Assembly: GCF_000372725.1 (NCBI RefSeq)
Contig: NW_005199770.1
Span: 2,025,048 to 2,089,047 of the forward strand
DNA: 64,000 nucleotides
Reading direction: 5' to 3'
Source of the DNA: Emiliania huxleyi CCMP1516
Lineage: Eukaryota; Haptophyta; Isochrysidales; Noelaerhabdaceae
Below the pieces are notes generated by a model that did not search any database, was not told the DNA's origin, and saw only the letters and a program-made list of their open reading frames with translations. The position numbers were made by a program, and so were the translations under genes. Of this stretch, positions 51,294-62,295 are shown one piece after another (position 1 is the first letter of the stretch; every line of letters begins with the position of its first letter).

Positions 51294-51962
51294 ATGCGGA
51301 CCCTCTTCGGCTTCCTCGGGAGGCGCACTCCCGACCCGCCGCGCCGCCAACAAAGCGGCAACACGAGTACCCCGGAGCAGCCACGCCGCCTTCGCAGCAG
51401 CCCGCGAGCGTCGTCGCTGAGCGTTGTCATCACTGAGCCTCCGCCGCAGTGGGAACCGGCTCCTAGCATCGGCCTCACCGCGTACGAGGCTCTTGCGAGG
51501 CTCGCTGGCCAGATCAAAGAGAAAAAAGCTGGCTCAATGAGCGCGCTGCAGACGACGGCATCGGAAGCTTGCGACGAGGAGGAGGCGAACAGGCCTCCAA
51601 AAGGCTCGACTCTGTCGGACGACGACGACCGCGCTTCATCTCCGGAGGACGCCGCCCGGTTCACTTGGACCGGCGAGCCGCGCTGGACCGGGCCTCGGGC
51701 CGATCCTTTCCCGTCGGGTGCCGAGGTGTCGCCTCGAGAGCGGCAGAGGGGAGGCGGCCCGCATGGGAGGGAGAGCAGGCAGGGCAGACAGGGCAGTCAG
51801 CCCGCCCCACCGAGTACTGGCCCCACCGTCATCATTGCGGTCAACGAGAGCAGCGGCGGAGCCTCTCTTCCCGAAGCGCGAGCGGAGGTGGCGCTGCTGC
51901 AGCGGCTTATTCCGGGCGAGGTGCATGCTGAGCACCCTACGCCCTTTCGTCCCGCTCAGTAG
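51294..51962 (+). CDS. Unrecognised, mostly disordered protein, 222 residues
   Basis: ATG 51294 (MRTLFGFLGRRTPDPPRRQQ) to TAG 51960. Basic/Pro-rich N-terminus, a short helical part (LTAYEALARLAGQIKEKKAG SMSALQ), acidic Ser-rich middle (GSTLSDDDDRASSPEDAARF) and a C-terminal EARAEVALLQRLIPGEVHAE. No domain recognised. The composition suggests an intrinsically disordered regulator. Confidence 0.45.
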   Translation: MRTLFGFLGRRTPDPPRRQQSGNTSTPEQPRRLRSSPRASSLSVVITEPPPQWEPAPSIGLTAYEALARLAGQIKEKKAGSMSALQTTASEACDEEEANRPPKGSTLSDDDDRASSPEDAARFTWTGEPRWTGPRADPFPSGAEVSPRERQRGGGPHGRESRQGRQGSQPAPPSTGPTVIIAVNESSGGASLPEARAEVALLQRLIPGEVHAEHPTPFRPAQ

Positions 51963-52026
51963 CCTGGCGTCGGCGATCTAGGTATGAGAGTTGCCGCTTT
52001 TTGAAGTGGCGCTACTACTGCCCTAG

Positions 52027-54782
52027 GTGCTGGTGCACGAGAACCCAAGCGCCGACAAGCTCTCCGGCCTCCTCCGCGACTGCACCCAGCTGCACGTCGC
52101 GTGCCACATGCGGCGGGGCAGCGCCGTCTTTGTGCGCGGCAACGCGCCAGAGGTGCTAACCCTAACCCTAACCCATACCCTAACCCATACCCTAACCCTA
52201 ACCCAAACCTCCCCATCTCTCCCCATAGGTGGTGACACACGAGCCGATCGTGTTGGCCGCCCCGGCCTCGCTCGAGCGCGCCGTCCTCAACTCGTGCCAC
52301 TCCTAGACACTCTCCAGACACTCCCTCGTCGCGTGCTGGACACGTCCTCGACACCTCCTCGACACTTCCTCTCGCGCGGCACAGAAAGAAAGTGCACTGC
52401 GCCTCTTCACACTCTGGCGGTCAGTAGGTGCCACTCCGCGAACCTGGCGAGGCTGCTGCACGCGCGCGTCGCGTGCCCCGTCTTCTGCTGGGCGAGCCGC
52501 GTGGAGGACGAGGCGGCGCGGCTGTTCGGCGAGGCGGTGTGGTCGAGCCTGCTGCTTGGCCGCTCTGACCGGGAGGCGAAATGAGCCGAGATTAGCCGAG
52601 ATTAGCCGAGATTAGCCGAGATTAGCTCTGACCGGGAGGCGTTCGAGGAGTGGCTATCTCGGCTGCATCTCGGCTGTACCTCGGACATCTCTCGGCAGCA
52701 TCACTCGTCCAGTGCCCCGCCGTATGACGCGCCGGTGTCCGAGTCGTTGGTCTGACTGCTTTGCCTCCTCATCTATCCCCTCCAGGCGTTCGAGTTCGGG
52801 CGCTTCGCCGTGACGGCTGACACCAAGCCGACGACGGCGAGGGACGGCAAGCCAGCCCGCTCCCAAAAGTGCGCCACTGCGAGACGCCGACGCGGCAGCG
52901 GTGAGTGTGAGCAGCGTCTCTTCACACCTGCAGCTGTGAACAGGTTCACGCTGCGAGACCCTGACGCGGCCGCTACAGAGGCGATCTGCGAGGTGGGAAT
53001 CCGGCTGGTGCCTGCCGGGGTGCCCTGCACCACTTCCGATCTCCGATGTGTTGGTAGCCGAGCTGTGGCCGAGCGTGTCATGATTGCGGCGATAGGTGCC
53101 CGAGCTGTACGACGGCACCCGCTTCCCCTTCTGCCTCTCCTTCGAGCTCCCCGCCCTCGCCTCGCCCGACGAAGACTCCGACAGCCTCGCGCGCGCAAAG
53201 ATGCACCTGCGAGGCTACCTGCGGCGCACGTGCGGCCTCTCCTCCTTCCGCGACTCTGACCTCGAGATCGACCGGCTGACGGCGGTGTGGCGCATCGCCC
53301 TCTTCGAGCGGGACGGCTTTGAGATCACGCGCGCCAACGGCGAGCCGGGTCGAAGAGCTACCGCCAGCGGCTCACTCTCATTTGAGTATTCAAGTGTCTA
53401 GTTCTAGGCGCGAGCCTGGTCGAGGGGGGTCCGCCAGCGGCTCACTGTCCTTTTGAGTGAGTATTGAACTGCCGAATAGGCGAGAGCCTGGTCGAAGAGC
53501 TCCGCCAGCGGTACGGCGCGACGCACGCAGACTTTGAGCTGCGCGCGGTGCGGCGTGGCTCGGTCCTCCTCACCATCGTCGGCGCCCCCGCGGCCTTCGA
53601 CCTCGTTGCGAGGGACTCCGGCTTCGCACGCGCCGGGCTGGGCGGCACGGCGCTCAACGGGCCCGTGCGATTCGTGAATGAAAGTGAGCCATTGACGAAC
53701 AGGCTGGGCGGCATGGCGCTCAAGGAGCCCGTGCGGCTGCTCGCACTGCACGCGCAGGTGTACGGCTCGCGGGTGGCGCACGCGGCGCTGCTGTGCCCGA
53801 GGCGCAAGGGCGAGGCTGAGGTGCGAGACAGACAGAGAGGCGAGGTGTGTGGGCGAGGTGTGTGGGCGGGGTGTAGACTCACCGACGAGCTCACTGGTCA
53901 GGTGCGGAAGACGTGGCCTCTGTCCTTCGCCGGTGCTGGCCGCTTCTCCGTCTCCGAGCACGCCTCCTCGCCCGCCATGCTGGGGGGCGAGGGGGAGGGC
54001 GCGCCCGTGTACCGGCGCGCCGCCGTCGCGCCCCGCGCGCTGTCGTGGCCGCGGGGGCTGGCCGACGCGGGGGAGGGCGCGCTGGAGGGGGAGGAGGAGG
54101 GGCCGACGGTCGCCGTGGCGCCTCTCCCTCCCGGAGTGTGAGTCTGGACAGCGTCTCTTCACGGCGGGGAGCTCTGTGAACAGGTCGTCGTGCCGCCTCT
54201 CCCTCCCGGGCTGTCGAGCCTCGGTGCTCTCGTGCGGTTGGGAGAGGAAGGCGGAAGCGTGACACGATTGCAGTCACCCGTCCTGGCGGGATGCGAACAG
54301 GCTATGCGCAGCAGATGGAGCGAGTCAGCACGGCGTACGACGCCCTCGTCTGGCAGAGCACCGGCGAGGACCTCGGCGTGGGCTTCGGCGAGGACCCCGA
54401 GGAGGGACTCGAGGACAATGCCTCTGACAGGCCGCCGTCGCCGCAGTCGCCAGCAGCGCTAGCATCAGCGGCGCCGTCCGCCTTGCCGACGGCGTCGACC
54501 ATTCCCGTGGCAGCGCACCGCTTGCCCCCGCTCGACGCTGGGCAGGTGGAGTCGCGGGCGCAACACCTCGCGGCGGCCCGCCGGCGAGCGCGTTGGCAGG
54601 CGGCGCGGGCGGCCACCAGGGCCGTCACGGACGCCGCCGGGGTATTCAACCGCCTGTCGCGCCGCTCGTCGGCCGAGTCGGCGGCGGGGCGCGCCTCTGG
54701 CCGCCGCTCGCAGGAAGAGCTTCCGCCGCGCCGGTCGTCGGGGGCGGGGGCGCAGCAAGGCTGGCGGTGGAGGTGGGAGTAG
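52027..54782 (+). CDS. CHAT-like (caspase-related) multi-exon gene
   Basis: Exons rejoin in frame: LVHENPSADKLSGLLRDCTQ LHVACHMRRGSAVFVRGNAP E | VVTHEPIVLAAPASLERAVL NS | CHSANLARLLHARVACPVFC WASRVEDEAARLFGEAVWSS LLLGRSDRE | AFEFGRFAVTADTK... | FTLRDPDAAATEAICE | VPELYDGTRFPFCLSFELPA... | later exons. H...H-V-A-C-H, then L-N-S-C-H-S...V-x-(C/W)...V-x-D-x-A-A-x-x-F...L-x-x-G-x-S-x-x-x-A-F is the CHAT/HetF-caspase pattern with His and Cys (SCHS) dyad. Downstream exons (to about 54135) encode beta-rich sequence, then a basic/Ser-rich C-terminus (ATG-containing frame 54291, stop 54780). At least eight introns, several with long exon-copy ends; one is telomere-repeat filled. Domain call is by pattern; activity unproven. 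Confidence 0.55.
52157..52206 (+). repeat. Telomere-type (CTAACC)n inside intron 52153-52228
   Basis: GTGCTAACCCTAACCCTAAC CCATACCC... fills most of a 76-bp GT-AG intron, starting 3 bp after the donor. Confidence 0.9.
52580..52705. repeat. GAGATTAGCC decamers and CTCGGCTGCAT-type 11-mers in CHAT-gene intron
   Basis: Four GAGATTAGCC units (52583-52622) flank a second copy of the exon end CTCTGACCGGGAGGCG (52625-52640; first copy 52562-52577). Then CTCGGCTGCATCTCGGCTGT ACCTCGG, related to the 62.4-kb array. Confidence 0.85.
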
Positions 54783-55441
54783 GGGAGGTGAACTGAAACT
54801 CAGAATTCCGAGCACCAATCGACGCACTGCAAGTGCAACCATGGAAAAGACCCAAATACATGATTTTCCCGCCGTTTTGCAAATCGAGTCGTTGGACTGC
54901 ACAGGCGTTTTCGTTTCGGTTTTGCGATCTGGCATCTGCGCCAGATTTTCATTTTTCTCGAGCATGGTACGGCTCTATGTGATTAGAATTTATTTACAAC
55001 AAAACTCTCTCGCACATGCACGATTCACTCAAAAACACAACCCCGGACCCAAGACGCACGATTCACACAACAGGCAAAGCGCGGACGACGGCTTCTATTC
55101 GCGGACGACGGCTTCTACAATAGAAGCCGTCGTCCTCACAGAAGCCGCGCCGTCGTCGGAATGGTAGTCAGGCGGATGGTGAAATCCGCGAGCCCCGTGA
55201 TGCTCGCCGAAAAGACCATCCCCATTATCATCCCATTCCATCCCTTCCCCCCCCCTGGTTCCCGCCGGGCCTCCAGTTTGGTGGGGGGTTTCCCCCCCCC
55301 CCCCCCCCCGCCAGCGCCACTCCGCAACTCCTCCAGGTCCTCCTCCCAGAGGAGCAGCCGCCCCTCCCTCACCCAATCCTCCCTGGGAATGGGACACCGC
55401 CAACAGAACCACGCCCAGCGTGCCAGCAGCGCAACCTCTGA
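54783..55441. repeat. Gene-free stretch with dispersed repeat R3 and C-run
   Basis: 54985-55140 (ACAAAACTCTCTCGCACATG CACGATTCAC; GACGACGGCTTCTA with inverted TAGAAGCCGTCGTC) is related to 33318-33413. GACGACGGCTTCTA...TAGAAGCCGTCGTC forms a local hairpin (55100-55135). C-run at 55291-55309. No gene supported. Confidence 0.75.
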
Positions 55442-56571
55442 TTAGAACGAACAGTTTGTGGAACATGGTCCTTCAGATGTGAGCACAAGGGTGGTCGCAG
55501 TCCCTGATTTCACGCAGACTTTAGCTAGGTCGAAGGTCATGTTATGCAAAATTTCGCAACTGGCTCCACTTGGGTACTTGTAAAAACCATTTTCCATCTT
55601 CTTGACGTTGTTGAACAGTCTGAGCTGCTTCAGAAAGACCTCAGCCTGCTGTTGGCCCACGCCTGCGCGCCCCACCAGGAATTGTTTCGTGACGATCTCG
55701 AGATCGAACCGAATATTTACCTCCTTGGCGAATTGTGCGTCTTCGCGCTTCAAAACGTGGGTCGCGAACAAACGAAGAGTGGCCAGGAGTGACGGAACTG
55801 CGCCCAAAAAGGAGGCCGCTGCAGGTACTTCGTGCTCACTCATAAAGCCTTGCAGTTTTGAAATGAAACTGTCCTTGCTGCCTCTCTGTGCCGATGTCGT
55901 TTTCCACAGACCTTCTGACACAGCGGCGGCGCCGAAGATGCGACAGCTCGTCCCCGTGTTGTTGAAACCTGCCGCATATGGAACCATCTGCGAGTCAGGG
56001 AAGTCAGTTGTCAGAGCGACCGCATGCCCAAATTCTGCTGGATATAGCTCCGACTTCTGATTTCCGGCTCCCACTGCCTGAATCAAACACTATCGTCCGG
56101 CTCCCACTTCTGATTTCCGAACTGATCAAACACTATCGTCCGTTCTTTGCCTCCCGGGACCAATGCATGGCCTGTGTGGTTGTACTCTGAAAAGTTCGCC
56201 ACTTTATTACCGGCGCTGTCCACGCCCACGTTCGTGAGAATCATGTTGTAGACGATCTCACCGAGGAAATTCTTGTAGCCAGATGTACCGGGAGGGGGGA
56301 TGTAGCTCGGCTGGCCGAGGGCTTGCAGGGACTGGATCGTAGTTGGGGCGGGCACAGCGTCGCTCATGTCCGGATCACGCGAAACCCAAATCACAAATGC
56401 GTTCGGCGTGTATGTTCCATTCAGCAGCCCCTGCACAGATTCTGGAAACTTTGTGACAGAATCGATGCCAAACAAGTTCTGGCGCACCGCCAGAACGGAC
56501 CCACCGCCCGATCCGTACACAATTACCACTGGTGCAGGGCCACCAGAGGAGCTTGCATTCGCGACTTGCAA
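55442..56571 (-). CDS. Unrecognised protein, frame interrupted by a 53-bp internal duplication
   Basis: Minus strand: VANASSSGGPAPVVIVYGSG, GSVLAVRQNLFGIDSVTKFP, AFVIWVSRDPDMSD, NFLGEIVYNMILTNVGVDSA, RTIVFDQFGNQK, then a 53-nt tandem duplication (56061-56113) that shifts the frame, then SELYPAEFGHAVALTTDFPD, LLATLRLFATHVLKREDAQF, LVGRAGVGQQQAEVFLKQLR, KSGTATTLVLTSEGPCSTNC and the stop at 55442. Protein continuity across the duplicated GGAAATCAGAAGT is good, so the original gene was uninterrupted. No family recognised. The mixed beta/alpha composition is more AT-rich than its neighbours. Confidence 0.45.
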
Positions 56572-56609
56572 GGGCTACACGACGCCCTCTACGCTGGGGT
56601 GCCGGCGCC

Positions 56610-57443
56610 CTACTGGGCGCCCCCCGCTCCCTTCCCCTCAGAGCCCCCCATCCCACTAGCATTCCCCCGCGGTCCCTCGCGGTCGCGCGACGCCGCACCA
56701 ATGGCGCGCTGTGCCTCGTCCGCGAGCGCCACCCAGAGCTGCACCGACAGTCGCTGCAGCGCAAACGGCATCCATTCGCGCGCCGACCACGACGTCTGGT
56801 CGTACTGCCACCACGTGAGCTTCCGGCCCGCCACCTCAGCCACCCGCATCAGCAGCTCCTCCACCCCCGCGCTCATTGCGCCGAACTCCTCGAAGAGCAA
56901 CGCCTCCACATGGCACTTCCCCTCTGCGTCCGTGTACTGGCCCTTGACAGCCTCAACCGTCCCGGTCCCCGTCCGCGGATCCCACCGTCCCACCCTCCCA
57001 CCCCTGTCCCCGCCCTCCACGCCCAGAACCGTCTCGCGGGCGCGTGGCAGCGTGTTGCCGCAAGCGACGAACGCCCCCATGCGCCCCGCCCCCGAGGGGT
57101 CCGACGGCACACCGGCAAAGATCTTCGTGTCGCCGATGCATGGCAGGTCCCCAATCACGCCCTGGTAAATGTACAAGTCCGTCCTCGTAGTGCTGTGCTC
57201 GCAGTGAAACTCGTGCTCCACAGCGCCGCGCCCCAGCTTGCCCCGCAGCAGCTCGACGAGGTCCAGGAGGACCTCCTTGTGCCGCGTCTGGTCAACGCTC
57301 GGGCGTTGACCGCACCGCGTACCCTCCCCACTCCCGCCTCTCATTTGTGTCACACCACGCGGAACGCATCTCCATCGCTTCGGTGAAGGGGGTGAACCGT
57401 GCCATCCTCGATCGCCGTGCAAAGCTCGCTTCCGAGCTCTCAC
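56610..57443 (-). mobile_element. Repeat-type ORF, possibly lineage-specific mobile-element protein
   Basis: 278-residue minus-strand frame: RHKEVLLDLVELLRGKLGRG, AVEHEFHCEHSTTRTDLYIY, QGVIGDLPCIGDTKIFAGVP, MGAFVACGNTLPRARETVLG, AMSAGVEELLMRVAEVAGRK, LTWWQYDQTSWSAREWMPFA. The composition and lack of any enzyme domain resemble multicopy protist element ORFs, but no transposase, integrase or polymerase motif is visible. The initiator is not an ATG in this frame near 57443, so a 5' exon may be missing. Confidence 0.3.
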
Positions 57444-58359
57444 GCCGCGCGTAGGGCCCTTAGGGGCCTAGAGAACACAACCCCCTCTCTCTTTTCTCCC
57501 AGTAAGCTAAAAGTACGTACAGAAGGGGAGGGGGAGAGGGCCTTTAGCAAGCTTTAGCAAAATGTAACAGAAGGCGTTTAGCAGATGTACAGAAGGCCTT
57601 TAGCAGATGTGCAGAAGGCCTTTAGCAGGCTTTTTCAGCAGAATGTGCACAGGTACACCCATGGCCTCTCCGAACTGTCCGGCCGCTGCACAGACAATGT
57701 GTGTGGATGTCACTGCTCCAAGAGGACCTTGCTGCCTGTGCCCTGTCTCGTCTGGGCATGCCTTGAGGGCCGTACAACCAGCCAGTGAGAGCGCATGCAG
57801 CTTTCTTTTCCTTCAACCTTCTGTACATTCCTTCCGTACATTCCTTCTGTACACCTTCTGTACACCTTCTGTACACCTTCTGTACACCTTCTGTACACCT
57901 TCTGCACATTCTGTACATCTCTGGACGCTCCACAAACCCCATTCTTTACGTGTCAGAAAAAGTCAAATTCGGCAAAGAGGCCAACCCGTTACGAATTTCC
58001 CCTCAAGAGTACTGATTGATTGATTGATGGGAAGGCGAAACACAGATCACAGTCCGACCAACGACAGGGACACGAGCAAGTGTGGCAGCTCCTGCGCTAG
58101 TATGGGCACCCTCTATCATAGCATTACTGATCCTGGTCATTAGAGCTGCCAGGGATAGCGTCAGGAGCCGGTAGGAGTCAAAACCCCTCATATTTGAGAC
58201 ATCGTGGCCCATATACTCGCACAACGAGCCATCCTTCATAGCAGGCTACGGTTTGTCCAAATTACCAAAAAGAGTTTAAACACCTCTCAGGTTTCCTCGT
58301 TCGTTGTAGGTCACTCTAAACACGCATGCGAATCGGGTTACACCAACATGAGCCGTAAA
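57444..58359. repeat. Gene-free stretch with CTTCTGTACAC array and CTTTAGCAGATGTACAGAAGG repeats
   Basis: A 22-23-bp unit (GAAGGCCTTTAGCAGATGTG) repeats three times at 57560-57625, and an 11-bp unit CTTCTGTACAC repeats about seven times at 57830-57905, including ACATTC variants. The two arrays share the palindrome TGTACA in opposite orientation (CAGAAGG versus CCTTCTG). (TTGA)n lies at 58013-58026. No gene. Confidence 0.8.
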
Positions 58360-61300
58360 TCAACGTACACACTCCAGGAGTCCTCCGGACACAACGAATC
58401 CAACGTCTCCTTCCTGCTCCGACGCGGGCTCGCCGTCGAGCTTGTTTGAGCAGCTGTTGACCAGGCCTACGTGCACGGTCTCGCCCGACGGCCGGCCCGC
58501 CATGTCTGGCGCCGGCGCGCGGGCGTCGGGCGCGGGCAGCGCGTAGTTGGAGCGCTGCGTGAGGGAGATCGTCTCGGCGGCCACCTCCTGCATGCTCGGC
58601 CGCATCGCCGGGTCTTGCTGCCAACAGCGGGTGATCAGGCCCGAGTAGACGGCGCGATCGGGCGGCAAGCTCACGCGCGGCCGCGACGCGGAGGCGGAGG
58701 AGGGCGGGACGGCCACCTCGTGCATGAGGGACCAGAGCAGCATCCCGTAGGAGAAGGTGTCGCACCGCTCGTCGTAGCCCACCGTCGGCGGCCCTCTGCG
58801 CGCGCTCGACTGGGCGCGCACCTCGGGCGCCATGAAGAGGCTCGTCCCGACGCCCGACGTGTGCAGCGTCTCGGGGCTGGTAGGCCTACGCCATGAGCAC
58901 GCCGCGGTCAGGGGCGGGGAGGCGGTGTTGTGCAGTACATTCAGAGCGCCGCATGCTCACACGGGTTAGGAGTACAGCGGAATACGGTCGAGTGCAGCAG
59001 AGTCCGTGTCCTCTCGAGCGCTGGTTGGAGTACAGGAACACGTCTTCCGCTTCTAGGCGCGTCAGGCCGCACAGCCGTCGGCTCGCCCGCGCGCGACGAG
59101 GCCGGGCTTGCCTACCAAGCCATGGTGTCACGAGTGAGGGGGGAGGGGGCGTGCCATGCTGGTGACCAAGCCCACGTCCCACGAGTGAGGAGGCCGGGCG
59201 GCCCGGTAGCTGCTCATGAGCCAAGCACCTCGGCGAGATCTCGGCGAGATCTCGGCGAGGTCTCGGCGAGATCTCGCCCGGCAGCTGCCCACGAGCCGCG
59301 CGAGGCCAAAGTCGGCCACCTTCGCGTGGTACTCCGTGTCGAGGAGCACGTTGCTCGGCTTGATGTCGCGGTGCATGACGCCATTGCCGTGCAAGAAGGA
59401 GATGCCCGTCGCAACCTCGGCCGCGATCCGGGCGGCCAAGCCGACGGCGATCGGCTCGCCCCGCCTGAGGCATTGTTTAATCCATTCATCAACTCACTCA
59501 CTCATTAAACACGGCGAGCCCTCGGCTCGCCCCGCCTGAGCAGTTGGCTGAGGGAGGTCTGCATCAGCTCGAGCACGAGCGCGCCTAGGCGAAGCGTCCG
59601 AGAAGCTTCACTTGGAGAGCATCACGCGCCGTGCCGTGGTCAGCGCGGGCACGAGCGCGCCGCCGCCGTCCGAGAGGACCGTCGCGCCGAAGAGAGTGCA
59701 GACCGACGGGTGGCGGAGCCGCGCGAGCAGGCGCGCCTCATCCTGCAGCCGCCGCCCCGTGTCTCTGCCGCGCGTCACCTGCGAGGGGCGAGAGAGGGGG
59801 GGGGGGGGCGTTGGGGGGGCGTTGGGGGCGAAAGGGCCCACCCCATGCAGGGAGAGCTAGCTGCGAGCTGGCACCGCCCGCCCTCTCCGCCGTGTATGCG
59901 GAGATTGTGGGAGATCGCGGGAGAATGTGTGGTGAGATCTCACCTTGATGGCGACGTGTATGCCGAGCCAGCGGCCCGCGTAGACCGTCCCTTGGCCTCC
60001 CTCGCCGACCACGCGGTCGATCAAGATGTCCTTGACGCACGGCGGCGGGGGGAGCGCGGCCGCGTCGCGGTCGAGAAAGGCGAGGCGCGCGTGCTGCTCC
60101 ATCAAGTAGCCGAGCGCCTCGCCGAGCATCAGCGCGCCTAATCTCGAGCGATCTCGGGAGATCTCGACCGATCTCCACCAAGGGGGCCGAACGGGCTAAC
60201 CGAGCACCAGCGCGCCTCCAACCAGCAGCGGCTCCCCGGGCCGGCCGATCTCCGTGAGGGCCGGCATCGACCCGAACCCGAGCGCGGTGATTGCGATGTA
60301 GCAGAGGCGGTGCGCGTGGGTGAGCGCCGAGTGGCGGAGGTAGATGAGCACGAGCCTAGCGGGAGATCGCGGGAGATTGTGGGGGAGGCTGGCGGAGGTT
60401 GTGGGCCGAGTGGCGGAGGTGGAGGAGGGCGAGCCTACTAAGAAATATTAAATAATAAATAATAAATAATAAAAAATAGTCCGTGACTCCATGCGCCAGC
60501 CCGGTCGATGAATGAGGCGGAGTGGGGGAGGGGCGGAGGCCGGTGGAATGGAGACCCCCTCCCAGCGTCGCGATCTCTCGGCCATCTCTCGGCCATCTCT
60601 CGGCCACCTCTCGGCCATCTCTCGGCCATCTCTCGGCCATCTCTCGGCCATCTCTCGGCGTGTGCCCGTGCAGCAGCGCGACTGTTGGCATGAAAGCAGC
60701 GGGGCTGGCCTCGGGCGGCGAGAGGTTGAAGATGAGGAGGGAGCCGCCCCACGTCGCGGCCACGGCGGCGAGGAGGACGCGGCCGAAGAGGACGCGCGCG
60801 CGCTGCTGGTCCGAGTTTGGCCTTGCGTGGTCAGCTCACCGGCGTCAGGGCGGGGGGAGGCGGTGTCGTGCAGACCGCCGAATACGGCGGGAGAGTGGCG
60901 AGGAGTGCGCGCCCTCTCGAGCGCCAGTAGGAATGGAGGACGGCGTGTTCTAGGGCGAGATCTGGCGAGATCTGGCGAGATCTGGCGAGATCTGGGGAGA
61001 TCTGGAGAGATACCGGTCGTCCCATACCCGTGCGGCGATCTCGGCGAATCTCGGCGAATCTGGGCGAATCTCGGCGCCGGTCGGCCCACAGCCGTGCGGC
61101 GATGAAGAGGGCGACGCCCGAGAAGACGATGGCCTGAAAGAAGAAACACGGCGGCCGTTAAAAAAGAAACACCGCGGCGCGACGCCGGAGAGGACGATGG
61201 CCATTGCGGACTGCAGCCGCGGGCAGAGTGCGCCGAGAGCCGTCACCACCACCATGCACACCCACCAAAAGGCGAGGAACGGCCTGCGTGATGCCTGGCG

Positions 61301-62295
61301 GGAGACGGCGGGAGACGGCGGGAGATGGGGAGATGGCGGGAGATGGCGGGAGATGGGGAGATGGCGGGAGATGGCGGGAGATGGGGGGAGATGGCGGGAG
61401 ATGGCGGGAGATGGCGGGAGAGTGCAGGAGACTGTCGGAGAGCGCGGGAGAGCGCGGGAGGTTGTGGGAGGTTGCGGGAGATTGCGGAGGTTGCGGGAGG
61501 TTGCGGGAGGTTGCGGGAGGTCGCGGGAGATCGCCTGGAAGGCTGCCGACGTGAAGCGCTCCTCGAGCGTCGCGTCGACGAACCGCAGCGTCCACGGCTG
61601 CAGCGGTGGGAGGGGAGGGGGAGGGAGAGAGAGGAGGATGGAAAGGAGGAGGAAGAGGAGAAGGAAGAGCCCCCCCCCCCCCCCCCCCACACACCCCTCC
61701 CTCGCCGCCACCACCCTCATCGCCCCCACCCTCACCATCCCCGCCCTCACCACCACCCACACGCCTGCAGCTCGGAGAGAGAGACGGCGGCGGAGCGGAA
61801 CGCGGCGGCCGGCGGTGGTGGCGGCGGGGCGGCGGCGTGGCCCAGAAAGGCGAGGCGCATCCGCCGCTCGAGAAGGTAGCCGAGCGCCTCGCCGAGCATC
61901 AGCGCGCCTAATCTCGACCGATCGCGGGAGAGTGTGGGAGATCGCGGGAGATTGCAGGAGATCGCGGGAGAGTGCGGGAGAGTGCGGGAGATCGCGGGAG
62001 GTTGTGGGAGATCGTGGGAGATCGCGGGAGGTTGTGGGAGATTGCGGGAGATCGTGGGAGATCGCGGGAGAGTGCGGGAGAATGCGGGAGATTGCGGGAG
62101 ATTGCGGGAGATCGCGGGAGATTGCGGGAGATTGCGGGAGATCGCGCCTCCCAAGCAGAGAGGCTCCGCTGGGCGGCCGAGGGGCGTCATGGCCGGCAAG
62201 GCGGCGAAGCCGAGGCCGTTGAGGGCGAGAGAGACGAGGCGGGAGGAGGCGGTGATGGAGGAGCGGCGGAGGTAGAAGCCCCACAAGGCCATCAT
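58360..62295 (-). CDS. Membrane-linked protein kinase (TKL-like), many exons
   Basis: Read on the minus strand. An upstream part encodes hydrophobic modules: 62295-62155 (MMALWGFYLRRSSITASSRL, GLGFAALPAMTPLGRPAEP) and a second, similar one at 60355-60216 (LIYLRHSALTHAHRLCYIAI TALGFGSMPALTEIGRPGEP), each followed by LMLGEALGYL(L/M)E....RLAFL. Kinase exons: DILIDRVVGEGGQGTVYAGR W..VAIK (about 60030-59945); VTRGRDTGRRLQDEARLLAR LRHPSVCTLFG; LVLELMQTSLSQLL; RRGEPIAVGLAARIAAEVAT GISFLHG, HRDIKPSNVLLD, KVADFGLARLVGS (59465-59280); then ETLHTSGVGTSLFMAPEV, DTFSYGMLLWSLMH, CWQQDPAMRPSM (58890-58580), stop 58360. All catalytic landmarks (G-loop, VAIK Lys, HRD, DFG, APE, Arg) are present. Introns 59465-59535, 59585-59660 and 60138-60215 have exon-copy ends. 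The 5' end probably lies beyond the window. Confidence 0.7.
60559..61010. repeat. CTCGGCCATCT 11-mer (60570-60660) and GAGATCTGGC decamer (60956-61010) arrays
   Basis: Both are within the kinase-gene territory, between membrane-module exons. CTCGGCCATCT is repeated nine to ten times. AGATCTGGCG is repeated about five times. Confidence 0.9.
61300..62150. repeat. GGGAGATGGC / GGGAGGTTGC / GGGAGATTGC decamer arrays
   Basis: 61300-61420 (GGGAGATGGC, about 11), 61440-61540 (GGGAGGTTGC and variants, about 10) and 61926-62150 (GGGAGATTGC/GGGAGATCGC, about 22). They flank short exon-like pieces (TLRFVDATLEERFTSAAFQ at 61590-61535) of the kinase-linked gene on the minus strand. C-run at 61669-61688. 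Confidence 0.9.
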
